64,000 bases of DNA from Diphasiastrum complanatum (GCA_029204225.1 CM055109.1:45942966-46006965), one strand, 5' to 3'. Numbered from the stretch's first letter, positions 10,501-25,500 are shown. Program-made: numbers and translations. The notes: a model not told the origin generated them from the sequence alone.

Positions 10501-13500
10501 TATGCAAGCATGAAGTATGCCAGCAGAGTAATGGGTATCTAGATATCTGTTGCTTTTGTTCAACTTATACCATCTAATATAGACTTTTTGTTGTCTTGCA
10601 GTTACCCTTATATTTGATGAAGTCGATGTCACTGGCTACACAATCTTTGAGGACCCCCAAGTATATCTATGCTCACACATCTATTCAAAACTCTGACATT
10701 GCTATTTCTTGCATTTGATATGCTAGCTACATCTAAAATGTGGAGATGTTCTAAAAGGCCAAATATTTGTATATTTCCATTTTCAGGTTCAAAGGGCAAT
10801 CACATATGCTCGGGAGGCTCACACTGGCCAGATGCGATTGACAGGAGAGCCCTACGTGACCCACTGCATCCATACGGCTAAGATTTTGGCTGCACTGGTC
10901 CCATCTCATGGAAAGCATGTAAACATTCTTCTTGTTGGCCTGTCTAGAATCAGGGATGCTGTGATAATAATACCTTTACGGATTTACTTGGCTTCTGATT
11001 TTAGTGAATGCTGATTTTAACAAAGAATGATGAATGTGACTTGCAAAAAGTCTTTTACATGTTTATAAGTGCTGGGACTTTTTCTTTGTAAAAAGGATTG
11101 AATAACTTTAACCATTATACATAGTATCCAGGATTCAAAATCTTTTGATACACCTTTCCGTATGTTATCTTGTCTTATCTAGTTGTAAGTATCAATAGCT
11201 TTTGGATGGATTTCATATGGTTGTTCTAATCAAGTTCCTATTGTATGAGGAAACATCTGTGGATATTGTTTTACAGAGCATGAAAGATCGTTAATGCTGG
11301 ATTATTTCAGTCCTGTAGTTTGATATTGTGAAAACATATCTTTTACTTGTATCTTCAATATCAAGTTTTAAATGTGCATAAGTGGTTGGAGTTTCTCTTG
11401 GTAAAATTGTTTGAGCAACTTTAACCATTATACATACTACCATTGATGGTATATGGTTAAGTAACAAACTAGAGGCTCAGAAGGTCATTCGCTATGTTTC
11501 AGGATTTAAAATATTTCGATACACCTTTGTTTACCTTATTTTATCAATGGTATCTTGCCTTATCTAGTTGTGAATGTCTATAACTTTTGGATAAATTTCA
11601 TACGGTTCTTTCAATCAAATCCTGTTGTATGAGGAGGTAGCATCTGTAAATATTGTTTTAGAGCATTAAAGATCGTTAATGCTGGATTATTTTAGTCCTG
11701 TAGTGTGATATTGTGATAATGTGTCTTGAATCCTTTGTTATGACAGAGGAGAGTCTAGATACTAATGGTAGCAAAGCAACTATTTCAAGCAGACTTTTGA
11801 CACGCAAAGTTTGTATAGCTACTCCTGTGAGTTTAAGGATTGCGGTATCATAAGGGGGGCCTTTATATTACATTGTTTGGTTACTGGTTGTCATGATCAG
11901 GTGAACGGCAGTGCTAAAACATGCAAAAATTTCCAGTAACCTAAGATCAGCTAACTATTGCCTTTATTATGTTTGTTTATGTGCTGTCCTTGATGTTGTA
12001 CATTCATACAAATGTGGATCTTATAATTTCATTATAACTACAGGCTGTAGACACGGTAGTCGCAGGAGTTTTACATGATGTCGTTGATGATACTGGCCGA
12101 AATTTGAAAGATGTCCGTGAGCATTTTGGAGATGATGTTGCAAAGCTTGTAGCTGGTGTCTCAAAACTAAGCCACATTAACCAAGTAAGTAATATTCCAA
12201 TCATTGAATGCGAGCTTTGGTTTGGACAGCTCCACTTATGTGCTTTGTCAGACCATTTTTCTGTTAGCAATGTTTTTTGCTAGTGACTACGCTCATCTTC
12301 TTTATCAATGTGTAGGAATGTGCACTCAAGAGTTTAATCTTTATGAAATTGGCAGTGCTCATCACTCACTGGTTAATTGGTATTGCCTTTGTTTCCATAT
12401 TATTTGCCTATCTAGCCTTTTAGTGTGCAGCTTGCCTTGACAACCTTACAATATTTTGATGTCATGTAGGGGGGCTATGGTTTCCAAGAATATTGACCAA
12501 AACTAGTTGATATAAGCTGGTCACATGATTTGTAAGGCAGCAGTCTTTTGTTGCATCAGCCGTGGTTACCCTTGTGTTTGCCAACCAACTCCCTTTTTAA
12601 GGATTTTGCATGTATTTTCTTTTTGAGCTATCTTATGTGATGGGTAATCTTCACATACAATCTGAGGATAATGTAAGAGCATGTCTTTACTATTTAGTGC
12701 TAGCAGTCATCATCACTGAATCTGCCCTACGCTTTTGGACGTCATCATGTTGGTCTATATGTGAACATTTTCACCGGTTGCACTTGCATCAATACTTGAT
12801 AAGGTTGTCATAGCAAAGTCACTTCACAGTATGCATGCAGATGGTAGTCCATAGTGTTAGCATTTTGAACATAATAACATGTTTTTCATGAGTTCTGGGA
12901 TGGCCATTTGGCAGCATTGCAAATACCATGTCACTAGAAATAAGGAGTGTGTATTGCCAACTTTATCAGCTAGTAATAAGTGTGCAATATAACTCAAATA
13001 CTAAGCTAAAAAATGGGCCTTATGTGCCTCATGTAGTTTAAGTCATAATAATTGGTCCTTCACGTATCTAAATGGACTTTAGGAGGTGCACCGGATATGA
13101 ATAGGCACCAATAACCTACATCTCTCCCTCTGCTCTTTCACATTATATCATTGTAGAGAACTTTCAATACTCTTTTTTTTGTTGTAATGTAGAAACTAAT
13201 GAGAATCTAGTGCTTTTTTATTCTCTCTTATATTTTTGTGTGGTTATCTTTCAATGTCATAATGATTGGCTCATGAAAGCTTCCCCTATTGATGACATTA
13301 AAAGGATGTCCTCGAAATTTATCAGGATATAACAAAAAATCCTGTTCCGTATCTTTTGGTACGGAAGTACTGATATTGAGGGCAGGGTTCAAAACAGGGC
13401 ACACTTTTAGGTTTAAAAAGATTAAGAACATTGAAGGGGGTGCACTTTTAGGGTTTTGGAAATCTGCTAAGCTGGAAACTGGCTGGACATCAATGAACTG

Positions 13501-16500
13501 ACATGGACTTATGTAGTTAGCACGGGAACTAGCGAACTGATAGGGGCTTACCCTAGTCTTGAGCACCCAACGTTTTGAAAATCCAGCATCCATGGTGGAG
13601 GAAATCCAGCAGCCATCAGAGCAAATTGTTTTGAGAAACTACCCTACAAGGGATTTTCAATGATTCTTGAAACAAGAAACAAAAACAGAATGTATCTTCT
13701 ATTTAACGCACAGAATGTTGTTTGTAAGTGCTTGAGAAACAAAAACAGAATATATCTTTTATTTAACGCACAGAATGATGTTTGTAAGTGCTTGTTCTGT
13801 ATGCTATGGAACTATGTATAAGGTGCTTGGTTCGTTGTCAATACTTGTGGCTTCCAGTTGTTTCTCCAACAATTTTGTTGCCTTTTGGCTTTAATATGGT
13901 CTATTTGGTGTTTGGAATATTGAGCATATATCTACATTTTTATGTTCCCACTATAAAGCTTTTGTTCACTTTATTTTCTTGCTCCTCTTGCTACTTCTTA
14001 TGCTTTTCAGTTTGAAGGGTTAAATTTGATTGTTTTCTCCATTAGCAATACCTGCATAGTTTCTCTGGTTGAAGATGTTGCTATATTTGGTTTGCGGCCT
14101 TTTTCGAACTTGGTGGCATTAAATACAGCACTATGTTGTCTTTGCAGTTGTTGCGGCGACACAGGCGACTCACAGCACATCAAAATGCATCAAGCAGTGA
14201 TCTTAATCCTGCTGAGGTATCATGATGTTTACTTTGGGAACAAACAACAGTTTGCTGGTTTGGATTACGTATATGAAAACATAAATTTGTCACTTGACAT
14301 TCATTTTTCAAAACAATCATATGCTTGTAGCTGGAAAGTTATGGGGTACAGTTTGTGAGCTTAATGTATTGAACCATAAAGAACCTCTTTAACATGTTTG
14401 TGCATAAGATAAAAGTTTCTTTTCTCTATAAAAATGTGAGCTTCTTTCTTGGGCTCAGAACTTTCAGATTTCTCATGAGGTCATCCTACGTAATTCGAAT
14501 AATATTTAAAAAAAATTGAATGCCAGATCATAGTAAAAAGCTTCAAGCAGTTTCATCTTTCATAGCTTTTAGGGTCACATATTTACATTCTAGCTGTCAT
14601 ACTGCTTATAACTGTTGAGATACTATGACTATTGAGATATAAGTTAGTATGACCAGCTCTTTTCCTTTTCTTGTAGCAACAAGGTAGATCTTGCACTGGT
14701 GAAGGACTGTGCATGAACCACAATTTCTGACTGTTGTAAGCAGTCTAATTCTGAAGCCACGCCAAGACAGTATTTCTATGGCTCAGCACCATTCACTTGG
14801 AAACATCTGGCTGACTGTTGAATGTTGATATTGACTTTGAGAGTACCACTAACTGGAATACTTGAAATTGAGTTCCTCTTCAGATAATCAAAAGGGAAAA
14901 GATCATATTTGAGCAACAAGAATGAAGTAGAAGTTTAGTAAAATAAAAACGTTCTAATATCCAAACTAAGGGCACACACACAACTAATCTAGTTCTGACC
15001 GACTGCATCTACCTGCATTTGATACCTCAGTTCCTGCGCAGGATTGCTCCACTTTGGCTTGTGAGCGTAATTGGGGTACGTCTATCTTATACACACAAAG
15101 AGACGCAACAGACTTCCTGTGGGGCAATGTGAGCAATTGGTGTATTCCAACACCAACCTCAAGCTAGTGACACATGCAAAAGGATGGCCATCCATCGTGG
15201 GCGAACCTAGATGGTTGCACTCTTACTTCTAACATTACAACAACTACGACATGCACTAAAGTTCATGTAGACGAAGAGATGTTTGCAAAGCTTCATTGTG
15301 AGATGACATATGAGAAGGAGAGGAGGCAGTGTAGGATAACGAGGGCTAAGTATTGGAGGTAATGTTTAATGATTACCCCTGAATGTCTAATTAGGACATT
15401 TAAGGCCATTGGGCCAAGCTTGTGTGCTATGACTAGAAGCTTATTTTTGGTAATGATAGTCTATGTTAGAGTTTGACTCTAGTCAATACTATATGTGCAT
15501 GAATATATGTACTATTTTGGTAGTGACTACTATCTAGGATGAATATAATCCATTTTATTGAGAGCTAGTAATCTTGGGAAATAACAATAGATCCAAGGTC
15601 GGCTATGTTGATTTTTTGGCAATGTTTGATGGTCCAAGGCTAACTCCCGAATACCCACAGTGAGGGTCCTATGGTGATTGTGTATGATGGATATAGCTAT
15701 CTCAATTACTATCCTCTAGATCAAGGGAGTATCAAAGGAGCCACATGATTGTGATCCTAATTATTGTGCTTTTTAGGTCCATGATCTTTTACCTCTAGCA
15801 GGCTAGATCCTCCATTTCACTAAAATCACATCTATGTAGTGTAGGGATCCTATTCACAGCTCCATCGCTTTCTCATCTGCCGTTGAAATGAGACTTAAGA
15901 ATCTCAAGGCATGAAGTATGAAGAAGGCCTTCTAAACACCATATATGGCTCTTTAAATGGTTTGATCAAGTTGAAGGTTGACTTCTCCCATAAGTTTGCT
16001 TATTCTTTGGGTACTACCCTTCTTGAGAATTGGACTCATCCAAGATGTGGGGTTCATGGTGTGTTTTTACTCTAAAGGTTTTGATAGATTCTCGTGTCAA
16101 CCATATTATATTGACATGATATGGTTGGTACCCATGGAGTGGTTTTGTGGTGTCCCTAATGCCCTCGTTACTTGCCTATAGAGAGGTGTCAAAGCACAGT
16201 TGGGGAATTCTTTGGGGTCTTGAAATGCCCTCAAGAGGTTGGTTTTCATTGGAACCTATCATGAGGCCCAAATTAACTTGATTTCAAGCTTAATAATGAG
16301 CTCTAGTTGATGTTTCTTGGGGGCCCCAGGGCTCTTGAGGTAGCACACTCTAGGTGATTACAATGGGCTTGATAATCGGACCGACTAAAGATATTGCCCA
16401 AAATAGTCCATTCGGTTATATGTGAAGCCTTCGATGATTAATTCATAAAGCTTTATTGGGCCTCCTATTAATGATCGTGCGTGCTATATGATAATAGTTC

Positions 16501-19500
16501 AGTTATCATTTTGTTAAAGCTTTAGATGTAAGGTACTAGTTCGGCATGAAACCCCTCATATTTCATTGCTTGCCAGATTAGACTTGATGCAATATCCCAT
16601 TGTATTGTTCTTTGAGGTTTGGGCAGTTATTGTTTGTAGCCCAAGGTCTTGGCTCTAATAGATTGAAGATTTTTGTCTTGGGATTCCATACATCTGAGAT
16701 AATGTTAGGCCCAACATGTTTTTCCTAAATAGTGTTATGCTAAGGGGGGTTATGATACTCAACATTGAACACATTCTTATTACTACAGTGTTCATGGTAC
16801 CTAGAATTTAGATGCCTAACCCTTACCCAAATTTGAGTGATTTCTCAGACCATCACACAATGAAACAAGGTATAAAGAATGATATGTGACGGTACCAAAA
16901 GTGCTTCGATGGAGGCTATTACGTCCATGTCCTGCATGAAGGATTATTCCGAACTAAGTCAGTAATATAATTAATAACCTTGTGAGAGCCCAGATGCTGT
17001 AATTGGACCTATGGAGCTAGTGCATGGTGATTGACAGCTTTTGGTGCAAGAATAGGAGGTCAAATGCTTTTGGCGTGGTCTAGAGGGAATATTCCTCTGA
17101 TTTTGGGGCCTATATCCCTTGTAAGAACTTGCCCATTTCCTCATTCAAATTTCTATTTTCTAGAGCTAGGATCCTCTCCTCTCTTGTACTCAGTCACTGT
17201 GGCTCGGGGGTGAAGCGGTTAGGGATTTGACTATCCGTTTCCTGTTGGTTGGGTGGTTTGTCTCCACCGGCATCACGGTTGGTTGCATGCAACAGGATTT
17301 TGAGAGATTTTCACTTGGTGATTGTTATAGTGGTATCAGAGCAAGGCTTTGCATCAATCAGAAGGTGGAGTTGGGATTTTTGCTTTTTGCAGCTTTTTGG
17401 TAGGATCTCCTTGCTCTTTACTTGTTGGTGGTGGAATTGACCTCCAAGTAAGTGGCTTCTTTGATTTTGATTTGCTTTCAGCCTAATGATCGTTATTATG
17501 GAAATGAATCTCCGTGTGTGTAGGACCTCATCTATGAATGTCTCTATTTTTCAAGATCATGCAAAACAACAACATTTTCACAAAGAATCCAAATAGCTTA
17601 ATAGGTGGCATAGATGTAGCGGATCACAATCCACTGCATGTGTGAGCTGGAAATTTTAACTTTATTTATTATTGACACTAAAAAACCAAAGCAACTCAGA
17701 AAACTCCCTCCCTCCCAAAAAAAACAGCAATCTGGGAAGCCCTGCTGCATCTATGATAGGTGGGCATATTGAAGTGGAACATTCTTGGAGATTATAAGCT
17801 GCGCATTGCAAGATCTGGATAACTTTTCACATGGTGCAAGAGAAATTTGACGGCATAAGAGCTCCTGGAAAAAAAAGGAAAGAAAAATTACTGACCAATA
17901 TATCATCCTAGAAGTGTCATCCAAAACTGGATAGCCAATATCTGCTTACATGGTATAGAAGTTGCCGTATTCTTGGATGAACTGGCACCAGCCCCGGGAA
18001 CTGGTTCTGGAGTCTGTAACTGTCTGCTCTGGACTGAGTTCCACATAGTAGAGAAGAATGCATCATGCTGGCATTTCCCTCTCAAGGACTCAAGTAACTC
18101 ATGACGAATCTGAGTAAAACTCAGCTCGTTTATCATAGGCATTCTACTAAGGGCATCTGCTACTGTATTCAATTTCCCTCGTCTATATCTGATAGACATA
18201 TCAAACTCTTGCATCAACTCTACCCAACGAGCTTTCCGACCTCTAAGCTTTGGTTGATTGAAAAGGTATCTGAGACTTTCATGGTCTGTCAAGACCTCAA
18301 AGTTGGCACCATACAAATAATGCCTCCAAGTCTTAAGGGCATGAACTATAGAAAAGAGTTCCTTTTCATAGGCACTGTACCTAGTCTGAGCTGGCTCGAG
18401 TTTTTTACTCTCGAACAAGAGAAACAAGCAGACATTTAACAGTAATAAAGGAAGAGCAAATAAAAGAGAGTCAAAGTGATGTATTTCAACTTTCAGTTCA
18501 GAGAAAGAGAGGCAATATATGGGACAGAAGAAAGAACTCCATAGAGTCAGACTTTGTGTGGACTTTTTGGTTTATGCATTATCCTAGACTTAACAACGAT
18601 GTGTTGTAATCTAGCTTTTACCTTACAAACTGAGTTTTAAACATTGGTATTCGGACTAAATCTTCATTTCTTATTCTACTGTTATCCATGGATCTTTTCC
18701 TTTGCGTTTTACGAGTTCATTTCTTGGTTGTGCATTTAGCTTGATATAGAAACCGTATCTTTTGGGCTGATATTATTTTGCAGGTTGATAGCTTAAGACT
18801 AATGCTGCTTGGGATGGTAAATGATCCACGAGTGGTACTTATCAAGCTTGCAGATCGTCTTCACAATATGAGGACAATGTAAAGAAACTAAACCACATCA
18901 ATGCAGTTAGTAGTTAGTGGGGAAAAGTGTATCTTAACAGAATGATGCTGTTAGATTGTCATGAGTTCCTTTTGTTGCCAAGTTTTGGTTCATCAAAGAT
19001 AAAGCTGGAAGTGGAAGGGCGCAACCTTTTTTTTGAACTCTGGAGTAACTATGCATTTTTTGTTGATTCACGAAACAAAGAGAGAGGATACCCCTATCAG
19101 TAATCACCATGCAAACAGCAACTTACAATGAAAGCAAAAAAAATACTTGTTATCTTGAACTCATATATATGTCTGCAGTTTTTCTGTATCTTTAACAAAC
19201 TGACCTACTACAACACCATTTATCACGTTACTTCAAGGTTTCTCCAGGACACTATTTGCTTCTCAGTTATGTATCCCTCAATCTTTTGCTAGTTCCTTAA
19301 ACACACACACCTACAAATTTCTCATATCACATGAGTAGTTGAAGCAGAATTTGCAAGAAGAATTTTTTTCACTTACAAGAAAGTAGTTGGACTGATAGTC
19401 TAGACCTCAGTGAGCTTGCTATCCTATGCACCTCATTGATAACAGCAAGATTCTTGAGTTGACCAATAACTTTGACTGACTCTTAAATTGCAACCTGCAC

Positions 19501-22500
19501 TAAGGTTTGGAAACGTGTTTCTGAATTGCGTTTCTGGTTTTGGACAGCGTTTCTCAGAAACGTTTTTTTTTATAAGAAAATTTCAGGCAATATGGGTATC
19601 AAATTAAAGCTCTGATCAAGGGCATTGCATTTTTATAGGTAAGCAGGTGTTATGGTTACAATTGGGTCCAGTTTAGGGAAATTTTAGGTCTCGTTTCATG
19701 CAATTTCAGGGCAAAATAAATATACAATTTGTTTTCTTTTTCTCAGCACTTCTGGTGCCCGAAACGCGTTTCTGGGAACGATATTGCCCAGATTCTAAGC
19801 AACTATGCTTTTAAGTTCTAAAATTAACCTCTTTGACTTCTGTCTCGGGCATCAATGGACACAGTTTCTATAGCTCTAGGCAATTTTGTCAGAAAACCAT
19901 CAGCGCTGCATTCCCCAGTCAAATGCTGATTTGAAGTTTGATTACATGTACATCCTACAAGAGATCTTGGAATGCATAGTATGTCTATCATTCAATTTGA
20001 TTGCTTGTATCAAACAAAATTGGAGTCAAGATTGTCCTTGTAATTGTATATAAAACAGAAAGCGGTTGCTGTATGTGGTCTGAGAAGCTGAACTTGGGTG
20101 ATTGGTTGATCTAAAAGGAAGGCTAGATACTTTGTCTGTCATTACCTTATAGCAGCTTCCCTGTCATATTTGCTCAAATTCGGTCTGGCACAACAAACTT
20201 TAACCAGCTTCTTTACCATCTTGTGTCTGGTACAGCTTTGCTTTGCCTCGTGCAAAGGCATGTGCTGTAGCACATGAAACTTTAGCTGTTTGGTGCTCAT
20301 TGGCTTCTCGATTAGGAGTTTGGGCAGTCAAAGCAGAACTGGAGGACCTCTGTTTTGCAGTTCTTCAAGTATTCCTCCTAAGTTCCTTTCTGATTTTCTG
20401 CAGGCATGTTAAGAAAATATGATGCAGGTGCTATGCTCTTTCATTTTTGCTAAGGCTGCATCCATTGTTGTTTGACAGCACTTTGCTAACTTTCTTATGA
20501 ATGAGATACAAAAGGGACTAATTGTTTGTTATATTCTGGTCTACAGCCACAGATGTTTCGCAGATTACGTGCAGAGCTTGCTGCCATGTGGTCTCCGAAG
20601 AAGGATTGGAGGCACACAAGGAGGATTACTAAGAGGGCTAGAAGAAGAGCTTTACTTTATGGTGACAATGTGGAGCAAGAGTCGGATGTCGAATGTAATG
20701 AGACAGATGAAGAGTTGACAATGACGGTAGAGAATTTTGATATCAAATTTAGGTTGTTTTCTCGAGTCTGCAGGATATTTGAACAAAGTGTCAGCAAGCT
20801 TGATAAAATGATCTATAGATTATATATTTTTGCAACTCCAGTCATGCATTTTGACCACCACAACCTGTCCTATGCAGACCAAGACATAATAACAAACTGT
20901 GGACAGACAATCACTTGATTCATGGTTTTAAGGAAACCAGCTTTTGCAGCCTCGTTTCCTATGTTGGGAAATGCCTCAACATGGGGAAAACACTTCAGAT
21001 GGATAGTGGCTAACTTCTCTAGCATTTCCACTTGGAAAACAGTGTTTATCAAGAACATTAAACTTCTTACTCAACACCCAACACTAGTAAACAGAGGTTT
21101 GTTTTCCTTATTGTGCTTCAGCTCCCCAAAGGTTTTAGTTTTGTTGTTCCTCTATGCACAGATACCTTGCATTCTGGTGCAAAACAAGTATCAGATCGAT
21201 TTCTGCTAGCAGGTGCCTTTGCTTGCTGCTTCTCCTGATATTGTGTGATTTAGGGGGCATTTTTTGATTTTTTCTACAATCATCAAGACGTGCTTAAATT
21301 TTCAGCTGGAACATTGTGCACTGTTAGGTCTTCTACAACTTAGTTAAAACTTAGTTTCAGTCCTTTTTTTTCCAGTTTGGCTAGTGAAACTGGACATAGC
21401 CTAAACTGGGGGAATGGGGCTGTGGGAGAGCAATAGAAGTGTTAGAAATTTATCGTGATAGTCAATACTTGCGAAACCCTTTTTGTGTGCATCCTGATTC
21501 CTTGCTGGAACTTTAGGTGGGGATTGGGCCCAAACGTTTTTATGTTTATTCAAATCAATTTAACATGTGACCTAGCCAGAATTTGAACCTGTTCAGACAT
21601 GTTTTTATAGGATGCTACACTATAGAACATGTGAGAGGTGACATTGAAGTCTCCTTGGAAAATATATGCTAATATCACAGAATCTTTTGAGTTCATTTGA
21701 ATTTTACATTTAAGTACTTTGGTCAATTCAAATATTTCAAAAAGTTTCCAGATTTACAAATCTAAACTTCAATTTTTTTTTTGTAAGTTACTCAATTTGA
21801 AGTTTGAACCTAGCTAAAACTATATTCAATAGTTATTTGGCTCTTAGGTTCACAATGCATGTAGCTGCTTCTCGATTTGTTTTTTAGATCCTCTTTTCCC
21901 AGTTAACTGCTGGGAAATGTTTTCCAGATTTATGCAATGTAATTTTTTCCTCCAACTATCTTGTGATTGAACACCAGCCAGTATGATCCTTGGTGTACCT
22001 TGTTTCTTTGTGCATGTGATAGGATTATTACACTCTTTGATGAAAGTGGTTTTATATAGTAGAGCTGCATGTGATGGGCATTTTATTTGTTGGTTGGTTC
22101 TCCATGTTGCCTGATGTTGGGGAATGCAAGGAAAGATTGATAGTTACTGAACTCCTTTCTCTAGTGTTTCCACCTAGAAATAGTGCTTCATAAGAACTTT
22201 GATTTTCTTTCTGACACAACCAACACAGAGCATAGTTGCAGCGAATCGCGATTCTGCCAATCGCGGTTCTGAACACAGAATCGCAATTTTTTTTTTTTTT
22301 TTTTTTTTGGAAAAATAGCTTATTGCTGAAATTTTTTAGGGGATCAATGGTCAAACCATCGTTTTGCCTCTCAGAAGTGCAGTAGATGAGGTACAAACAG
22401 ATCTTATTTTCAGTAGCTATCTGGTTGTCATTTGCTCTGGTTTTCAATAAATGTTAATCCTACAGTTTGGGCTATCAACTGTATGGATGATGATCACTTT

Positions 22501-25500
22501 CGCAATCGTTTCACTGGAGATGTGAGTGCAATGTGCATATAGTTGGGGGCATAAATATTTGGGGGGGTCGGTAGCATTTTTATCTGCAGTGTCTATACAG
22601 CAGGAAGTCCTAGGGTCTTCGGGGGGCAGTAGTCCCCCGGGAAATAGGGGGTTCGGGGGCAGTAGCCCCCCGAGAAACAGGGGGTCCGAGGGGCGGTAGC
22701 CCCTCGGTGGGGGGTTTGGGGGGCAATGCCCCCCAACGGCGGGGTCCGAGGGCTGCCGGTAGACCCCGGCCCCGATGGTAAGGCCTCTTCATGATTTGGC
22801 CTTCCAACTCCCTAAGTGAAAACACACTTTTTGGTGTTTCGCACCCAAAACAGTCGGCAAACTACACAGTCATAATGCTCTCAATCAGAGCTTTCATCTG
22901 ATACCCATATTGCCTAAAAACATTTCAAAAAAAAAAAAAACGATTCTGGGAAAATCCTGAAACGCGTTTCAGAATCGCAATTCTGAATCACGATTCAGAA
23001 TCGCGGTGCATCTATGACCCAGAGTGAAAAAACAATCTGTCTTCCTTATCGTGCTTTAGTTTCCCAGATGGTTTCAACTTGTTGCTCCTCAACACATGGA
23101 TACCTGGGATTGTGCTGCAAACAAAGAATCAGAAAACTATTTGTGAGTGCTCCTGATAGCGTGCAGTTTCGGTGATATGTTTTGAGCTATTCCACAATTA
23201 TTAAGACATCCTTCAAGTGTCAGTTGAAAAATCCTGTACAACATATCTTCCATAGACTGGTTCGTCCTCTCTGTCTGACCATCCGATTCAGGATGATCTA
23301 ATGACCCCATACTTAGAGTGGTCTCTAATTTCTCAAAGATCGCTTGCCAGATTTTGCCAGTGAACTTTGGATCTCGATCATTAACAATGTCATTCGGCAA
23401 ACCAAATAACCTGAACAACTTTTCATTCAACGAAAACCTGAGCAAGTTCAAAAGCCTTGACAGTTTGCTTGGTTGGTATGAATTGCGCCATTTTAGAACC
23501 TGTCAACTAGTACCCAAATGGCATCATTTTGCTTCCCCGTCCGAGGTAGCCCAACCACAAAGTTCATGGAAATACTTTTCCACTTTCTTTCGGGAATTTC
23601 CAAGGGCAATAACAAACCAGCTGCCCTAAGTCTTTCAGCTTTGTTAACTTGGCATTGTGCACACTTGCGAACATATGCCTCGACTTGACTTTTTAAGTTT
23701 GGCCAGTAAAAGTTCCTTTTTACTAAGTCAAGCGTCCTTTGTGCGCCAGGGTGCCCTGCACACGGGCTGTCATGACATCCATGCATGATTTGGGCCCTTA
23801 TATCATCATTTTCTGGCACACAAACTTTTCAATTCCGGAAAAGTAACCCATTCCTAATGGAATAGTCTCTCTGTATCTTGTCCTAAGGATAAATCTTGGA
23901 ATCCTGGATTCCAAGCTCATCACTAGATCTAGAAGAACCTGCCAGGACGTCTAGCCAAATACGACCGAAGTACCTATCGGTCTTACACAAATCTCTTAAG
24001 GACAGATACAGCTCAGATTGGATCTTAGAAAAGCTTAACTGATTAACCTCTCCAATCCGGCTTAAGGCATCCGCGTCACTATTAGAAATTAGAAGTACCC
24101 TTCCGGTACTCAATGTCATAATGAAATTCTTGGAGCATCTCTGACCATCTGGCCTTACGACCCCTAAGGTCGACCACATCGTTAATATACTTTAACGCTT
24201 GATGGTCAGTAACTATGGTAAATTGGGAGCCATACAAATAATGTCTCCAAACTTTCAGGGCATGAATCACAACAAAAAGCTCCTTGTCGTAGGTGGAATA
24301 CTGCCTTTGAGTAGGATCTAACTTTTTGCTTTCAAAAGCAACCGGTCTACCATCCTGATATAGGACTGCACCTATAGCATAGTCACTGGCTTCCGTTTCA
24401 AGCACATATGGCTTGTTAGGATCCACATTGTGTAAAATAGGTGCTGTAGTCACACAATATTTGAGGTTCTCAAAACTCTGATTCAACTCTTCAGTCCAAG
24501 TAACCGGAGGACTGAACTTACTGTGCCGGCTAACTCTCTTAGCCCCTTTGAGGACATGCGTCAAGGCCAATGCAATTAATGCATAGTTCAAGATGAATCT
24601 ATGAACTCAATTGGTAGACGTGGGACTATCCGGTCCCATACTTGGCTTTCTGCTCCAGTTGCCAGCTTCACAGTGTATCGGTGGTCACTTTGCCTTGTTT
24701 CCACCTTTAGCTTCTGCAACAAATTAGCGTTATTAAAATTATGTGTGGAACCATCGTCAAATAAAACAGTTACGGCTTGGCCACCCACAACCCCCTTCAT
24801 CCGAATGAGGTCATGAGGGCCAAAAACAGCCGTATTGAAACAACAATGCTCGCACACAGAATCACTAGCAAAGGAAAGATCTACGCTAGATATGCTAGAG
24901 TTACTTGGCGTCTTAAAAGATGCCCCTTTAGCTTTCCGTTTCTTTGGACATTCCTTCACGACATGACCTGGTTCCATGCAATTCAAGCATAGATTGTCGC
25001 TTCTGGCTTTCATAAGGGTTTCCTGGTCCAAGGTAGATCTTTTCTTCGACTTACCTGAACCCGAAGACCCATCCTTTGCCTTGTCTTTCGATTTCTTTGG
25101 AAAGAAAGGCTTCTACCCTTTACGTCGGGCATGACACCAGTCTCAGGCTTAGCCATCATACGAGTATCATCGTAGATTTTGGCGAAGCGAACAACATCCT
25201 CGAGGGTAAGAGGCTGGTTCCTCCTGACCTCTAGCGGGTAATCTCTTGGCAACCCAAGTGTAAAATGCAACTTTACTAGCAAAGGATCTATTCTAGTTGC
25301 AAAACGAGAATAGACTTCCTGAAACTCTTGTAAGTATTGATTCAGGGGCTGGTTCCCCATATGGATTGTTGCATACTGACGGTAAAATTCAAAATCATCA
25401 AGAATAGGAAGGAAGGCCGCCTTAAAGGCCTTATAGAAATCCTCCCAATTCCTAGGAACTTCAGGCTTACCCCTTATATCTTGCCACCAGGTAAATGCTT

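Larger units (their letters stand above)
22085..23240 (+). repeat. Intron-8 segmental duplication, copy 2
   Basis: Diverged second copy of 20930-21340, interrupted by the hAT-like element at 22231-23016 and ended on the right by the Gypsy element that begins near 23233. Confidence 0.6.

Noticed and set aside
17195-17300. tRNA-like stretch (ctcgggggtgaagcggttag) suggesting a tRNA gene or SINE
   Set aside because: I could not build a cloverleaf or find a proper B box; it lies just before an LTR primer-binding site and is better taken as LTR sequence.
22610-22825. Pro/Gly-rich ORF on the minus strand
   Set aside because: It is produced by the G-run/C-run tandem array and has no protein features.
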